From Niabella aurantiaca DSM 17617 (GTDB taxonomy: Bacteria; Bacteroidota; Bacteroidia; Chitinophagales; Chitinophagaceae), in contig NZ_KB893629.1 in NCBI RefSeq assembly GCF_000374125.1, forward strand, positions 1 to 64,000: 64,000 bases of DNA. The letters run 5' to 3'. The notes under the pieces are model-generated. The model was not told the DNA's origin. It worked only from the letters and a program-made list of their open reading frames with translations, and did no database searches. Shown here piece by piece: positions 46,400 to 56,500 of the stretch; positions within the stretch are counted from its first letter, which is position 1, and each line of letters opens with the position of its first letter. A program made the position numbers and the translations under genes.

Positions 46400-47107
46400 G
46401 TGAACCAAGCTATTATTCATATCAACAACCTGCGTAAGAGTTATTTTATGGGCCAGCAGGAACTGCCTGTTTTAAAAGGGATCTCCCTGAATATTGATAA
46501 AAATGAGTACGTGGCGCTGATGGGGCCCTCCGGCAGCGGCAAGAGTACGTTGATGAATATCCTCGGGTGCCTGGACACCCCCACCTCCGGCAATTATGTC
46601 CTGAATGGGAAAGATGTAAGTAAAATGGAGGACAATTCGCTGGCGGAAGTCCGGAATAAAGAGATCGGATTTGTGTTTCAGCAATTTAATTTGTTGCCCC
46701 GTCTTACGGCACTGGAGAACGTTGCATTGCCGCTCATTTATGCCGGCATCCGCAAGAGCGAACGGAATGAAAAAGCCATGCGGATGCTGGAGCTCGTGAG
46801 CCTGACGGACCGCTATCACCATAAACCCAATGAGCTCAGCGGTGGCCAGTGCCAGCGTGTTGCCATTGCCCGTGCATTGGTGAATGACCCGTCCCTGATC
46901 CTGGCGGATGAGCCAACCGGCAACCTGGATTCCAAGACCTCTTACGAGATCATGGATATTTTTAATCGCATTCATCACAATGGGAATACGGTTGTACTGG
47001 TAACGCACGAAGAAGATATTGCCAAGCATGCGCACCGGATTGTACGGTTGCGTGATGGGGTAATTGAGAGTGACCGGGCGATGGCGGGTTCCAGGTTTGA
47101 GGCTTAA
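46400..47107 (+). CDS. ABC transporter ATP-binding protein, LolD/MacB type
   Basis: The 235-residue ATPase has Walker [10 protein letters not shown] near residues 48-56, the Q-loop [12 protein letters not shown], the signature [15 protein letters not shown] and Walker [15 protein letters not shown]. The spacing and the PTGNLDSKT tail are those of the MacB/LolD class, which power permeases of the FtsX/MacB type. The permease is not beside it. The start is GTG, 5 bases after gatC, so translation is probably coupled to gatC. Confidence 0.88.
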   Translation: MNQAIIHINNLRKSYFMGQQELPVLKGISLNIDKNEYVALMGPSGSGKSTLMNILGCLDTPTSGNYVLNGKDVSKMEDNSLAEVRNKEIGFVFQQFNLLPRLTALENVALPLIYAGIRKSERNEKAMRMLELVSLTDRYHHKPNELSGGQCQRVAIARALVNDPSLILADEPTGNLDSKTSYEIMDIFNRIHHNGNTVVLVTHEEDIAKHAHRIVRLRDGVIESDRAMAGSRFEA

Positions 47108-47169
47108 AGTTTCAAGTTCAATGTTCCTGGTTGGCGCCTGTTCCTTTCCATGTTTTCAAACTTTAACAG

Positions 47170-47730
47170 ATGACTTTTCGCATCTATACAAAGACTGGGG
47201 ATAAGGGGAAAACCGCTCTTATCGGTGGAACCAGGGTTTCTAAAGCGCACCTGCGTATTGAAGCCTACGGTAATGTGGATGAACTGAATTCCTGTATCGG
47301 ATTGTGCGGGGATATGCAGGCAAACCCCGCGGCAGCATCCCTGTTGCAGGAAATACAGGATCGCCTGTTTACGATTGGAGCGGTACTGGCGCAGGATCCG
47401 GATAAACAAACAAAAATGCAACTGCCGGATCTGCGTCCGGAGGACATCGGGTTTCTGGAAACAGCGATCGACCGGATGACCGCTGAATTGCCGGAAATGA
47501 AATCATTCATTTTGCCGGGAGGAAGTGTGGCCATCTCCAGCCTGCATATTGCCCGGTGCGTTTGCCGGCGCGCAGAACGGTCCTGTGTGCGGCTACAGGA
47601 GGAAGAACCGGTAGATGCCATTGTGATCCAATACCTCAACCGTTTGAGCGATTACCTGTTTATCCTGGCCCGGTACACCGGATTTCTGGCGGGAATCGCC
47701 GACAGGCCCTGGCGGCCACGTAACTCCTGA
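47170..47730 (+). CDS. Cob(I)alamin adenosyltransferase, PduO type
   Basis: The 186-residue enzyme transfers the adenosyl group of ATP to cob(I)alamin. The ATP-binding start IYTKTGDKGKTALIGGTRV and the FILPGGSVAISSLHIARCVC and RRAERSCVRL segments, with the conserved Arg, define the PduO/MMAB family. The SDYLFILARYTGF end is typical. No B12 riboswitch is seen upstream. The DNA before it contains a short phrase-like string (aaagtttcaagttcaatgtt). Confidence 0.92.
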   Translation: MTFRIYTKTGDKGKTALIGGTRVSKAHLRIEAYGNVDELNSCIGLCGDMQANPAAASLLQEIQDRLFTIGAVLAQDPDKQTKMQLPDLRPEDIGFLETAIDRMTAELPEMKSFILPGGSVAISSLHIARCVCRRAERSCVRLQEEEPVDAIVIQYLNRLSDYLFILARYTGFLAGIADRPWRPRNS

Positions 47731-47916
47731 TCTTCATCAGGGGGCTTTTTGCTGTACCGTACCGCAACTGCTTTAACAAAAATTTAAAGGAACAGCCCGC
47801 ATCCACCAGGTTGCTGCTGAACGTCTTTTTTGTGGCGTGCTTTGCCCTGTCCGGGCTTGGCATAAATCTTGGAACAGCTAAAGCACAGCAGACTTTTAAA
47901 CCGCAAAAACAGAAAT

Positions 47917-48318
47917 ATGAAAACAATCTCAAAAATTATTCTGGGTATTCTGGTAACGGGTGTATTTTTCCTGGGCGCCTGTTCACGTACAAAGGACGCG
48001 ATCGGTACAGATACCATAGAAAACATGGTGTCCGTTGGTAATTGGAAAAGTGTGATCACTGCAGCCGGCGTGGACCTGGTGCCTACCGGTGGCCGTGCCG
48101 AATTTTCCAAACAGGATCATTTGATCCATTACTACAATGTAAGCGGCGATCAGATCCGGACGGATCAGTTTGCGTTTAACAACGGAACAAAGCGAATGAC
48201 CTGGAACAATGTGGAGTATGAAATAAAGGAAAACTTTGTGTCTTCCTCGAAAACCCTGACACTGATAGACCCGACCTCAAAAAAGATGGTGGTGGCTTTT
48301 TACAGGGACCGGCAATAA
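47917..48318 (+). CDS. Small lipoprotein of unknown function
   Basis: From the ATG at 47917 the product has 133 residues and a lipoprotein signal (MKTISKIILGILVTGVFFLG followed by AC). The mature part is beta-rich (GNWKSVITAAGVDLVPTGGR, then MTWNNVEYEIKENFVSSSKT) and resembles small lipocalin-like proteins. No ligand is known. It ends before a terminator shared with lolD. Confidence 0.75.
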   Translation: MKTISKIILGILVTGVFFLGACSRTKDAIGTDTIENMVSVGNWKSVITAAGVDLVPTGGRAEFSKQDHLIHYYNVSGDQIRTDQFAFNNGTKRMTWNNVEYEIKENFVSSSKTLTLIDPTSKKMVVAFYRDRQ

Positions 48319-48342
48319 GAACGTAAAATACAGATCAATCCG

Positions 48343-48368
48343 AAACGGCTCGTGAAGCCGTTTTTTTT
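48343..48368 (+). terminator. Terminator after the lipoprotein gene
   Basis: Arms aaacggct (48343-48350) and agccgttt (48356-48363) with a 5-base loop are followed by TTTTT. The gene pair is convergent, so it may serve lolD also. Confidence 0.8.
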
Positions 48369-49017
48369 ATACGATCAGGCCGTCCTTCATGTGTAGAGTG
48401 CGGTCGCTTAATTGGGCCAGCTCTTCATTGTGTGTTACGATCAGAAAGGTTTGCTGAAACCGGTCACGCAGATCAAAAAACAGGCGATGCAGTTCCCGTG
48501 CATTGGTGGTATCCAGGTTGCCCGTAGGCTCGTCTGCAAAAATGATATCGGGCTGGTTGATGAGCGCCCGCGCTACCGCTACCCGCTGCTGCTCGCCGCC
48601 GCTGAGTTCATTCGGTTTGTTATCGAGGCGGTGATCAACACCGAGTATAGTCAAAAGCTCCCGGGCTTTCCGGGCGGTTTCCTTTTTCCGGCGCCCGCTT
48701 AGCCAGGCAGGAATGCATACATTTTCGAGCGCTGAAAATTCGGGCAGGAGGTGATGAAACTGAAATACAAAACCGATATGTTTATTGCGGAAGGCGGCCA
48801 GTTGTTTACCGGTGAGCGCGTTTACCGGCGTATCGTTCATGACAACAGATCCGGTATCCGGCTTATCCAGTGTGCCCAATATATGTAAGAGCGTGCTTTT
48901 TCCGCTGCCGGAGGGCCCTACAATGGAAACTACGGCGCCCCTGGTCAGTTCAATGTTTACACCTTTGAGCACCTGCACTGTGCCATAGGCCTTGTGTATA
49001 TTTTTCCCCGAGATCAT
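48367..49017 (-). CDS. lolD: Lipoprotein-releasing ABC transporter ATP-binding protein
   Basis: The 216-residue ATPase has Walker [17 protein letters not shown] near residue 33-48, Q-loop [19 protein letters not shown], signature [17 protein letters not shown] and Walker [29 protein letters not shown] is the LolD version. It drives LolCE to release lipoproteins from the inner membrane. It is a single gene here; LolC/E are elsewhere. Confidence 0.88.
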   Translation of the reverse strand: MISGKNIHKAYGTVQVLKGVNIELTRGAVVSIVGPSGSGKSTLLHILGTLDKPDTGSVVMNDTPVNALTGKQLAAFRNKHIGFVFQFHHLLPEFSALENVCIPAWLSGRRKKETARKARELLTILGVDHRLDNKPNELSGGEQQRVAVARALINQPDIIFADEPTGNLDTTNARELHRLFFDLRDRFQQTFLIVTHNEELAQLSDRTLHMKDGLIV

Positions 49018-49503
49018 TGTGTTGATATATGACCGTAAATATAACGATTGTGCCGGTAAGGAGGCGGTACTAAAACGGATAATAACGGAGGCCGGTCATC
49101 CTTTTGGTCCGGCTGAGACTTGCCGCACTGCTTGTCATCCGGTGGAATGGTTTGTTCCTGGGGGTGGGGAAGAAAGGCTACCGCTGGAGAGACCGAATTT
49201 TATGCTGCAAAGAAACCAGGTGCGACAGGCAGGCCGCTTCCCGGAACGGGGAAACGGCTCTTCGCCGTCCTGGGCATAGAGCAACGTAAAAATCGTTATT
49301 GTCTGCAGACAAACGACGGACCGGTTGAGCTTCGGGGTGTTTTTTGGTCCTGGCAGTCAGTAAGAAACCCTGTTTTTCCTGTTCTTTTCTGGAAGAAAAT
49401 AAGTATTTTTTAAATTACAGAATACAGTTACTTTTGCAAAAATTTGGAAATATCCTGAACCTTGTTTCAGGTATCCTGTTAATATTAAAAAACCGAATAT
49501 TGT
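49018..49503 (+). promoter_or_regulatory. Gene-free stretch with the promoter of the DUF2795 gene
   Basis: The first 350 bases hold only frames without family features. TACTTTTG at 49429-49436 is an exact -7 match, 67 bases before the ATG at 49504; the leader between is AT-rich. Confidence 0.45.
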
Positions 49504-49725
49504 ATGTTTTGGACACTTGAGTTAGCCTCTTATTTAGAAGATGCCCCTTGGCCAGCCACCAAAGATGAGCTGATCGATTTTGCGATCAGAAGTGGAGCGC
49601 CCATTGAAGTGGTTGAAAATTTACAGGAACTGGAAGATGAAGGAGATGTTTATGAAACGATCGAAGACATCTGGCCCGACTATCCCACCCAGGAAGATTT
49701 TCTGTTCAACGAAGACGAATACTAA
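49504..49725 (+). CDS. Small acidic DUF2795 protein
   Basis: The 73-residue protein has the DUF2795 pattern LASYLEDAPWPATKDELIDF, then GAPIEVVENLQELEDEGDVY. It is strongly acidic. The family is conserved in Bacteroidota and other groups, its role unknown. A hairpin terminator follows. Confidence 0.85.
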   Translation: MFWTLELASYLEDAPWPATKDELIDFAIRSGAPIEVVENLQELEDEGDVYETIEDIWPDYPTQEDFLFNEDEY

Positions 49726-49750
49726 AGATCCCCGAAAGGTAAAAATGCTG

Positions 49751-49780
49751 AAGCTGTTCCCCAAAGGAGCGGCTTTTTTT
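49751..49780 (+). terminator. Terminator after the DUF2795 gene
   Basis: Arms aagctgttcc (49751-49760) and ggagcggctt (49766-49775) pair with two G-U pairs, followed by T's. Confidence 0.65.
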
Positions 49781-49781
49781 A

Positions 49782-51095
49782 TTATTCCAATGGGAGCCCC
49801 TGTTTCATTTTATTTAAGATAACATCCCAACCTTTTCCAACAGACGGAAAGGGCTTACTTTTTTCAATAGCCAGGGCCTGGTATTCGATGGCTTTATCGC
49901 TGATGCCGGTTTTGTAAAGAAGCAAGGCATACAAATGCAGTATCCTGTAATGGGGAAACAGCAGCACGCTTTCTTCAGCCCAGCGCAACGCATGGTTCAT
50001 GTACCTGTTTTGCCGGTCCGCCTTATAAAAAAAATGAGCGGCGGTATAGAGGTAATGAGCATATTCTTTTTTTATATAAGGGGCTATCACTGCTGAAGGC
50101 GGCCGCATCTTTTGCAATGTTTCCGGCAGGCCGGCGATCTGGGCGGTGTCCGCCATGGTGTTTTCTGTTTTGTTTGAAACGAAGGTGAGGTACCGGTCGT
50201 AGAAGGGCGCGGCAACGGCCAGGTAACGGCTGGTATCCTGTGTTTGCCGGTAATAATTCATCATGATAACGCCTTCTATATAGGCTTTACCTTCCTCATC
50301 GGAATACGTGCCCCTGGCGAATCTGCAGATATCGTTTGCATACGCATCATTTCTGTTTTGCGCCGCAACCCGAATGGATTTTTGAAAGATCCGCCGGTTG
50401 ATGCGGACCCGTTGTTCCTGCGGCAATGCGTACCAGGCTTCATTGAACCGGGATGCGTTCCGCATGGCCCTGCAGGTTTTCGAACGATAAATGGGGGCCT
50501 GTTGGGCGAGGAATTGCAACACATGAATGGAGTTCACAGTGTCTTTGGGTAAGAGATTCAGGTACTCGACCAACAGCAGGCCGGTATTTTGCTCCAGGTC
50601 TGTTTTTGCCTGGATGATCTGTTCGAGATCGCCGATGTTTTTTTGGTTCCTGTTAAAATAACTCTTTTCTTTTTGTTCAAGTACCGCAATGCTTTCGGCT
50701 CTTTTTCGTGCTTCTTTAATTACTGCACCGAACCCCTGTCGCCGGTATTTTGAAGAATAGATAAGCTGCTCATTTTTGTCGATAAAGAAAACGCCCGATG
50801 ACTGCTCAATGTTCAGCGACTCTGTAATGTAGGCCCGGTCATTGTGATGAGGCCCGATGCTGAGAGGGATAAACGAACTGCTGATGGCCGCTTTCCGTTC
50901 TTTATTGCTGAAATACCGGTTCATAGAATCATTGCACCCGGTACAATACGCAGATTCAAGCGACAGAAAGATCAGCTTGTTCTTTTGGCGGGCCTCTTTT
51001 AGTGCCGTCTTGTAGGAGCGGTCAGCAAAAGGCCGCTGTGCCTGCAGGCAAAGGGAAAAGAGAAGGATATAAATGGTAAGCACCGTTTTGTACAT
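49782..51095 (-). CDS. Secreted thioredoxin-fold protein
   Basis: From the ATG at 51095 (a TTG lies 6 bases earlier) the product has 437 residues with a signal peptide (TVLTIYILLFSLCLQAQ). The thioredoxin-like part is ARQKNKLIFLSLESAYCTGC near residue 35-55, with a CxxC motif CTGC in place of CGPC. The rest is helical. CTGC suggests a thiol-disulfide role in the periplasm. The MORN/TonB gene precedes it by 11 bases on the same strand. Confidence 0.78.
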   Translation of the reverse strand: MYKTVLTIYILLFSLCLQAQRPFADRSYKTALKEARQKNKLIFLSLESAYCTGCNDSMNRYFSNKERKAAISSSFIPLSIGPHHNDRAYITESLNIEQSSGVFFIDKNEQLIYSSKYRRQGFGAVIKEARKRAESIAVLEQKEKSYFNRNQKNIGDLEQIIQAKTDLEQNTGLLLVEYLNLLPKDTVNSIHVLQFLAQQAPIYRSKTCRAMRNASRFNEAWYALPQEQRVRINRRIFQKSIRVAAQNRNDAYANDICRFARGTYSDEEGKAYIEGVIMMNYYRQTQDTSRYLAVAAPFYDRYLTFVSNKTENTMADTAQIAGLPETLQKMRPPSAVIAPYIKKEYAHYLYTAAHFFYKADRQNRYMNHALRWAEESVLLFPHYRILHLYALLLYKTGISDKAIEYQALAIEKSKPFPSVGKGWDVILNKMKQGLPLE

Positions 51096-51106
51096 GTGCA
51101 AACGGT

Positions 51107-52063
51107 TTATTGTTTTGTTTGTTTAAATACCAGCGGCTGCCGGCGCCGGGCCTTTATATTCCGGTTATGACGGTCGAAGGCAGGAACCCATTTCGGAGAT
51201 CTCCGGATCACATCCTCTGCAATCCTGTCAAAAGCAGGATGGAAAGAACTGGAGGTTGCGACATCTGTAATATCGCCGTTTTCTGTGACGGCAAAGTCGA
51301 CCACGACAATGGCGGCATCGCCGTTCTCGATTTTATATTCCCTGGGAAACTTCAGCTTCCCGGAAAGGTATTGCTTCCAGGCTTCCGGTCCGCCGGGAAA
51401 GCTGGCAGCCTTTTCCCTGGCGGTGGTGTCGGCTACAGGCACTCCTTCTTCTGTATAATATTTTTTGTTAACCAGGCGGCCGTTTTTGTATGTTTCCACA
51501 GCGCTTACCTGACCATTGCGATGGTAGTAGCGCCACTCCCCGTTTTGTTTTGTTCCTGCAGTATAGTTTCCGGTGGCAGCCGTATGCGCATTATCGAACC
51601 AGGAAACCAGACTGCCACTGCCATCGGGGCGATAAACAGCCGAGTCGCTGAGCAGCCCGTTGCTGTGCCATTTCAGGCTGGTGCCAATGGGTTGCCCGTA
51701 GTTGTAGACCGTTGAGTCCCACAGTTGCTGATTCTCCCGCAGTTGTATCCAAAGCCCCTGTTTTTTCTGATCGGTATAACGACCTGCAGATTGCAGGGCT
51801 CCGCTTGGATAGTAGAAGGCAAAACCCCCGTTTTTTATTGTACAGGAGTCGTCCTTGTACAACCCCGTCATCTGTAATTTTTGCTCGCGTATGTAATAGT
51901 CCCTGCGCAGCCATCCGGAGTCCGTTTTTGTAGTGATGCTGTAAAACCGCGCTTCCCGGGGAGCACATGCCTTCCATCTGTAATCGTAATATTTTTCCGT
52001 TTTCTGGGCGTCAGCAATGGAAAAGGCGAGAATGCATAGCAGTAGCAGGAGAGGCTTCCTCAT
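51107..52063 (-). CDS. Secreted MORN-repeat and TonB C-terminal domain protein
   Basis: The 318-residue protein has a signal peptide (PLLLLLCILAFSIADAQ). MORN-like repeats fill residues about 60-215 (GGFAFYYPSGALQSAGRYTD, then GTSLKWHSNGLLSDSAVYRP, then GEWRYYHRNGQVSAVETYKN). The last 90 residues form a TonB C-terminal domain: FPGGPEAWKQYL and VVVDFAVTENGDITDVATSS. TonB domains normally pass energy to outer-membrane receptors, but this protein lacks the N-terminal membrane anchor. It forms an operon with the thioredoxin-like gene. Confidence 0.8.
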   Translation of the reverse strand: MRKPLLLLLCILAFSIADAQKTEKYYDYRWKACAPREARFYSITTKTDSGWLRRDYYIREQKLQMTGLYKDDSCTIKNGGFAFYYPSGALQSAGRYTDQKKQGLWIQLRENQQLWDSTVYNYGQPIGTSLKWHSNGLLSDSAVYRPDGSGSLVSWFDNAHTAATGNYTAGTKQNGEWRYYHRNGQVSAVETYKNGRLVNKKYYTEEGVPVADTTAREKAASFPGGPEAWKQYLSGKLKFPREYKIENGDAAIVVVDFAVTENGDITDVATSSSFHPAFDRIAEDVIRRSPKWVPAFDRHNRNIKARRRQPLVFKQTKQ

Positions 52064-52082
52064 ATTTGCTGGTTATTTCGAA

Positions 52083-52090
52083 CAAATATA
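52083..52090 (-). promoter_or_regulatory. -7 element of the MORN/TonB gene (TATATTTG on minus strand)
   Basis: An exact match, 20 bases before the ATG at 52063. Confidence 0.5.
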
Positions 52091-52384
52091 TGATAAATTG
52101 TATGGATTCCTCCTCATTTGCCAGGACAAATGCGTCTGAATCAGAAGCGCAGCTAAAAGGGACACCGGAACCCGGGAAATATGTAAAAGCGGATTCTAAC
52201 CCGTATAAAAAAATCCCGAAGAGACGTTGAGCGCTATAGACCAGGCACATTATATGTTGGGTCTATGACGCTTCCCGTTCCGGATTTTGGCTAAGAGGCT
52301 ATATTGAAAATCAAGCCTGGGGCACTTATAAAATTCCGATGTGTTGTCCGGTGTGTCCTGCTCCCAGGCTGCGGAGATAAATAA
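52091..52384. other. Gene-free stretch
   Basis: It lies upstream of the MORN/TonB gene and downstream of the FrnE-like gene. I see no coding sequence or repeat in it. Confidence 0.5.
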
Positions 52385-52412
52385 AAAGCTGTAGCAGTTT
52401 TGATACAGCTTT
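52385..52412 (-). terminator. Terminator of the FrnE-like gene
   Basis: On the minus strand the arms at 52404-52412 and 52385-52393 (aaagctgta/tacagcttt) pair over a 10-base loop, followed by TTTTATTT. Confidence 0.6.
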
Positions 52413-52435
52413 AGTGCTCTTAAAAGATGTATTGT

Positions 52436-53143
52436 TTACCCGCAGCTGCCATCGGGCGTACAGGATTCCCCGTCTGAGATCCCGAACGGGGACCCGGGAT
52501 TTTTTGCGCGCCATTCTGCAAATACTTTATCCAGTGTTTGTGTGAATACTTCCGGCGGCTGGGCTCCGGAAACCGCATATTTGCGGTCGAGCACAAAAAA
52601 TGGAACGCCTCTGACGCCGATCTGCTGTGCTTCATTCATATCGCGGTTCACTTTTTCGGCATATATTTCATTGGAGAGCGCTTCCTGTACCTCCTCCGCG
52701 GAAAGACCGATGTCCTTTCCCAGTTCTATTAGAGTGTTCCTATCAGCGATGTCACAGCCTTCGGTAAAATATGCTTTAAAGAGCCGCTCTTCCGCAACAG
52801 TTCCCAGTCCTTTTGTTTTTGCCATTTGAATGACGCGATGGGCATTGAACGAATTAACGGTGACCACTTTTTCAAAATGGTAATCCAATCCTGCTTGTTT
52901 TGCGGATTGCGTCACGTGCTCCAAAAGAGATTTGACCTGGTCCTTGGGCAATCCCTTTCGGGTTACCAGGTATTGCTCATGGTCCAGCTCTTCTTTTTCA
53001 GGAAGTGAAGGATCCAGCTGAAAGCTTTTCCAGATGACCTCTACCTGCGGGTTATCTGCAAATTTTTCCAGCGCTGTTTCAAAATGCCGCTTGCCAATAT
53101 AGCAAAAGGGGCACATCACATCGCTCCATATTTCAACCTGCAT
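52436..53143 (-). CDS. FrnE-like DsbA-family oxidoreductase
   Basis: From the ATG at 53143 the product has 235 residues. VEIWSDVMCPFCYIGKRHFE holds the CPFC active site near residues 11-14. GIRGVPFF-type cis-Pro loop (GVRGVPFFVLDRKYAVSGAQ) and the helical insertion fit the FrnE/DsbA-like group. These reduce or isomerise disulfides in the cytosol. The C-terminus SCTPDGSCG carries two more Cys. A longer start (53173) is possible. It ends at a terminator. Confidence 0.88.
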   Translation of the reverse strand: MQVEIWSDVMCPFCYIGKRHFETALEKFADNPQVEVIWKSFQLDPSLPEKEELDHEQYLVTRKGLPKDQVKSLLEHVTQSAKQAGLDYHFEKVVTVNSFNAHRVIQMAKTKGLGTVAEERLFKAYFTEGCDIADRNTLIELGKDIGLSAEEVQEALSNEIYAEKVNRDMNEAQQIGVRGVPFFVLDRKYAVSGAQPPEVFTQTLDKVFAEWRAKNPGSPFGISDGESCTPDGSCG

Positions 53144-53503
53144 TTTATTTGTATTCGCATTTATTACATTCATAATACAGGTCCCAGCAATTTTTGTGCT
53201 CGAATGCAATGGGGGGCTTATTTATGCCATTCCGTTCGAAAATGGTTTTATTAGCTGTTATAAGGGCGCTGTTGTGCCTATCTGGCAGGTTTTGGAGGAT
53301 CAGGTGGTTGCTGGCCGGCGGCAAATTGAATGAACAGATGGCCACAGATACGCAGGTGTTGGTAAAGGCATTTATGCTTCTGTTTCGGGTATGGCTACTG
53401 AAGCACCGAATTTTTCAGAGCGTCTGCAATTTTGTGGCTGATGTGCAGATCAGGCGGTGGAAAGGAGGAACGATCGGTGCTATGAATCGAAACTTCCGGC
53501 CAG
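53144..53503. other. Gene-free stretch between divergent genes
   Basis: A minus-strand frame of 66 codons (53145-53345) stops one base before the FrnE-like ATG and a plus-strand frame runs 53194-53517. Neither looks like a known protein. No exact -7 match is seen. Confidence 0.35.
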
Positions 53504-56500
53504 GTGCTGCGCTGTGAGCGCATCTTCGCCCTTTATACGGATCCAAAATGTTATATCGCCACCGCGCATTTACGTAAGCCTAAAAAGCCGATTTTTGCTG
53601 AATTAAAACAACCGGCATTGCGTCTATTGAGAAGCATAACATTTTTTTTCTTTCTTCTTTGTATGGCAGGTGGATTGTACGGGCAGGATGTACCTGCTGC
53701 CCGGCCTTTATCGAACCTGCGAACGAAGCGGATCGCCGTGCTTGGAGATAACGTGCAGCTCGACAGTCTGAGCATCATTCCACAAAGCTTCCGGATAGAA
53801 GGCATTGACAGCAGCGCTTACCGGTTGGATTGTGTGAATGCCCTGCTGTACTGGGTACATAAGCCTGCAACAGCTAATGTAACGGTACACTATCGCGTGT
53901 TTGCGATGAAGCTGAACCCGGCGGTACAGCGGATGAATTTTGACAGCCTGGCAATGAATTCTGCTGCGCCCATTTCTTCCCCGGCAACAGCTGCCCGGGA
54001 GCGTGGCCCGCTGCTTAATTTTGGCAACATCAATGCGCAGGGGAGTTTTGGACGGCAAATGGGATTTGGTAATAACCAAAGCCTGGTGCTGAACTCCAAT
54101 TTAAACGTACAGCTGAGCGGTATGCTGGCCGACAGCATCGAGCTGCAGGCCGCTATTACCGACAATAATATCCCCATTCAGCCCGACGGGAATACACAAC
54201 AGCTGAATGAATTTGATGAGGTGTATATCCGGTTTAAAAAGAAAAACTGGCAGCTGAATATAGGAGATATGGACCTCCGGGAGAACCGCAGCTATTTTCT
54301 CAATTTTTATAAACGCCTGCAGGGGGTGTCTTTTCAGACTGAAAATGCGCTTTCAAAAAAAACGACCGCTAATACACTGGTGAGTGGCTCTATTGCTAAA
54401 GGGAAATTCACGCGCAATGTTTTTCAAGGTCTGGAGGGGAACCAGGGACCGTATAAGCTGCAGGGAGCAAACAATGAATTGTTCTTTATTGTGCTGGCCA
54501 ATACCGAACGGGTTTTTATTGACGGGGAGCTCCTGCAACGGGGGGAAGACCAGGATTATGTGATCAACTATAATACCGCAGAGGTTAGCTTTACTCCGCG
54601 CCGCATGATCACCAAAGACAGCCGTATCCAGGTGGAGTTTGAATATGCCGACCGGAATTTTTTGAACACGAATGTGTATGGAATGCAGGAACTGAATTTT
54701 AATGACCGGGTAAAGCTGCGGGTTGGGTTCTTCAACAATAGCGACGCAAAAAACTCTTCCATTAACCAGGTCCTGGATAATCGGCAAAAACAGTTCTTAT
54801 CGCAGATCGGCGACAGTGTTCAAAACGCGCTGTATCCTTCCGCGGTGCTGGATACATTTGCTGCAGGGAAAGTACTGTATGCCCGCACCTACGTGATAAA
54901 GGGGCTGGAGATCGTGGATTCTTTTTACCGGTACACGGTGAATCGTGATTCGGCGCAATACAATGTTTCTTTTACAGAGGTGGGCCCTGGCCGGGGTGAT
55001 TATGTACCGGACAATACCAATGCCAACGGAAAAGTGTTCCGGTACATACCACCGGAGAATGGTCAGAAGCAAGGGAGCTACGCGCCGGTGATGGCACTGA
55101 TAACACCCCGGAAGCAGCAGGTGCTTACGTTGGGAATCGACTACGCCCTTGCCAAACAAACATTGCTGAAAACGGAGGTTGCCGCCAGCAGTTATGATGT
55201 GAACACTTTTTCCAGATTTCATAGCGGGGATGATAAAGGGATTGCGGCAAAGGTGACTCTTTCCAATACGGCCATGGTCAGCAAACGCAGCAAACTGCAG
55301 CTGTTGTCCTCGCTCGACTATGAAATGGTGCAGGCACGGTTTCAGCCCGTAGAGCGTTTGCGCAGTGTGGAATTTACCCGGGACTGGGGACTGCCGTTGG
55401 TTGCGGACCGGGCTGACGAGCACATTATACGTGCATCTGCGGAATTGCTGAGTGAAAAAGGGAACCGGCTGCAGTACCGGTTTACGAACTATAACCGCAG
55501 CGACCGGTATACAGGCTATCAGCATGCTCTCACCCAGTTTACGCAGTGGCGGAACTGGACCTTTAATAATGACGTAACGGCTACTCAATACAATGGCGCG
55601 CTGGACAAAGGGTCTTTTCTCCGCCCTGTGCTGGATATCAGCAAGAAGATGCCGGCGCTTGGAAACTGGAGCATTGGCGCGCGTTATGCGCTGGAACGGA
55701 ATGAGAACCGCAACAAAGCCACGGATACTTTAAATGCCACTGCTTTTTCCTTTAACACGTATACATTCTTTATTAAATCGGACGAGGCAAAACAAAACCG
55801 GTACGGAGTCAGTTTTTATACAAGGGAGGATCAATACCCGGTACAGAGAGATCTGGTAAAAGGCGATCGCAGCTATAATCTGAATTTTAAAGCGGAATTG
55901 TTGTCCAATGAGCACCGGCAGCTTTACCTGAATACGACGCTGCGCAAACTGGACGTGCTGGATGCTGCGGTAAGCCGGCAACCCGAAGAGAACACCCTGC
56001 TTTCGAGGGTGGAATACAATATGAATGAATTTAAGGGATTTCTTACGGGAAATGTATTGTACGAAGCGGGGTCCGGCCAGGAGCAAAAAAGGGAATACGC
56101 TTACCTTGAAGTACCGGCGGGTACCGGTCAATATACATGGATCGATCTGAACCAGGACAGCATTCAGCAGCTGAATGAATTTGAGCTGGCGGCATTCCAG
56201 GATCAGGCCCGGTTTATAAGGATCAACACCCCAACCAATGAGTATATAAAAGCAAACTATAATACCTTCAACTACAGCCTGGGACTGAATCCTAAATTGC
56301 TGTGGAATGAACAGACAGCGGGTGGGTTTCAAAAGTTCCTTTCCCGCTTTAATTGGACCAGCACGTTGCAGGTGTCCCGCAAGGCACAGGCTACCGGCTT
56401 TGTATCGCTCAATCCGTTCCGGTATGCTTTGAATGATACCAATCTTATTGCCATGAGCTCGATCCTGGCAAATACGCTTTCGTTTAACCGGTTGAGCACT

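Noticed and set aside
47811-48041. Frame starting with a signal-peptide-like text (MLLNVFFVACFALSGLG)
   Set aside because: It runs out of frame through the lipoprotein gene at 47917, which has a proper lipobox; the signal look is probably chance.
49120-49413. 97-codon plus-strand frame between lolD and the DUF2795 gene
   Set aside because: No family features, no promoter before it, and competing frames of similar length in the same stretch.
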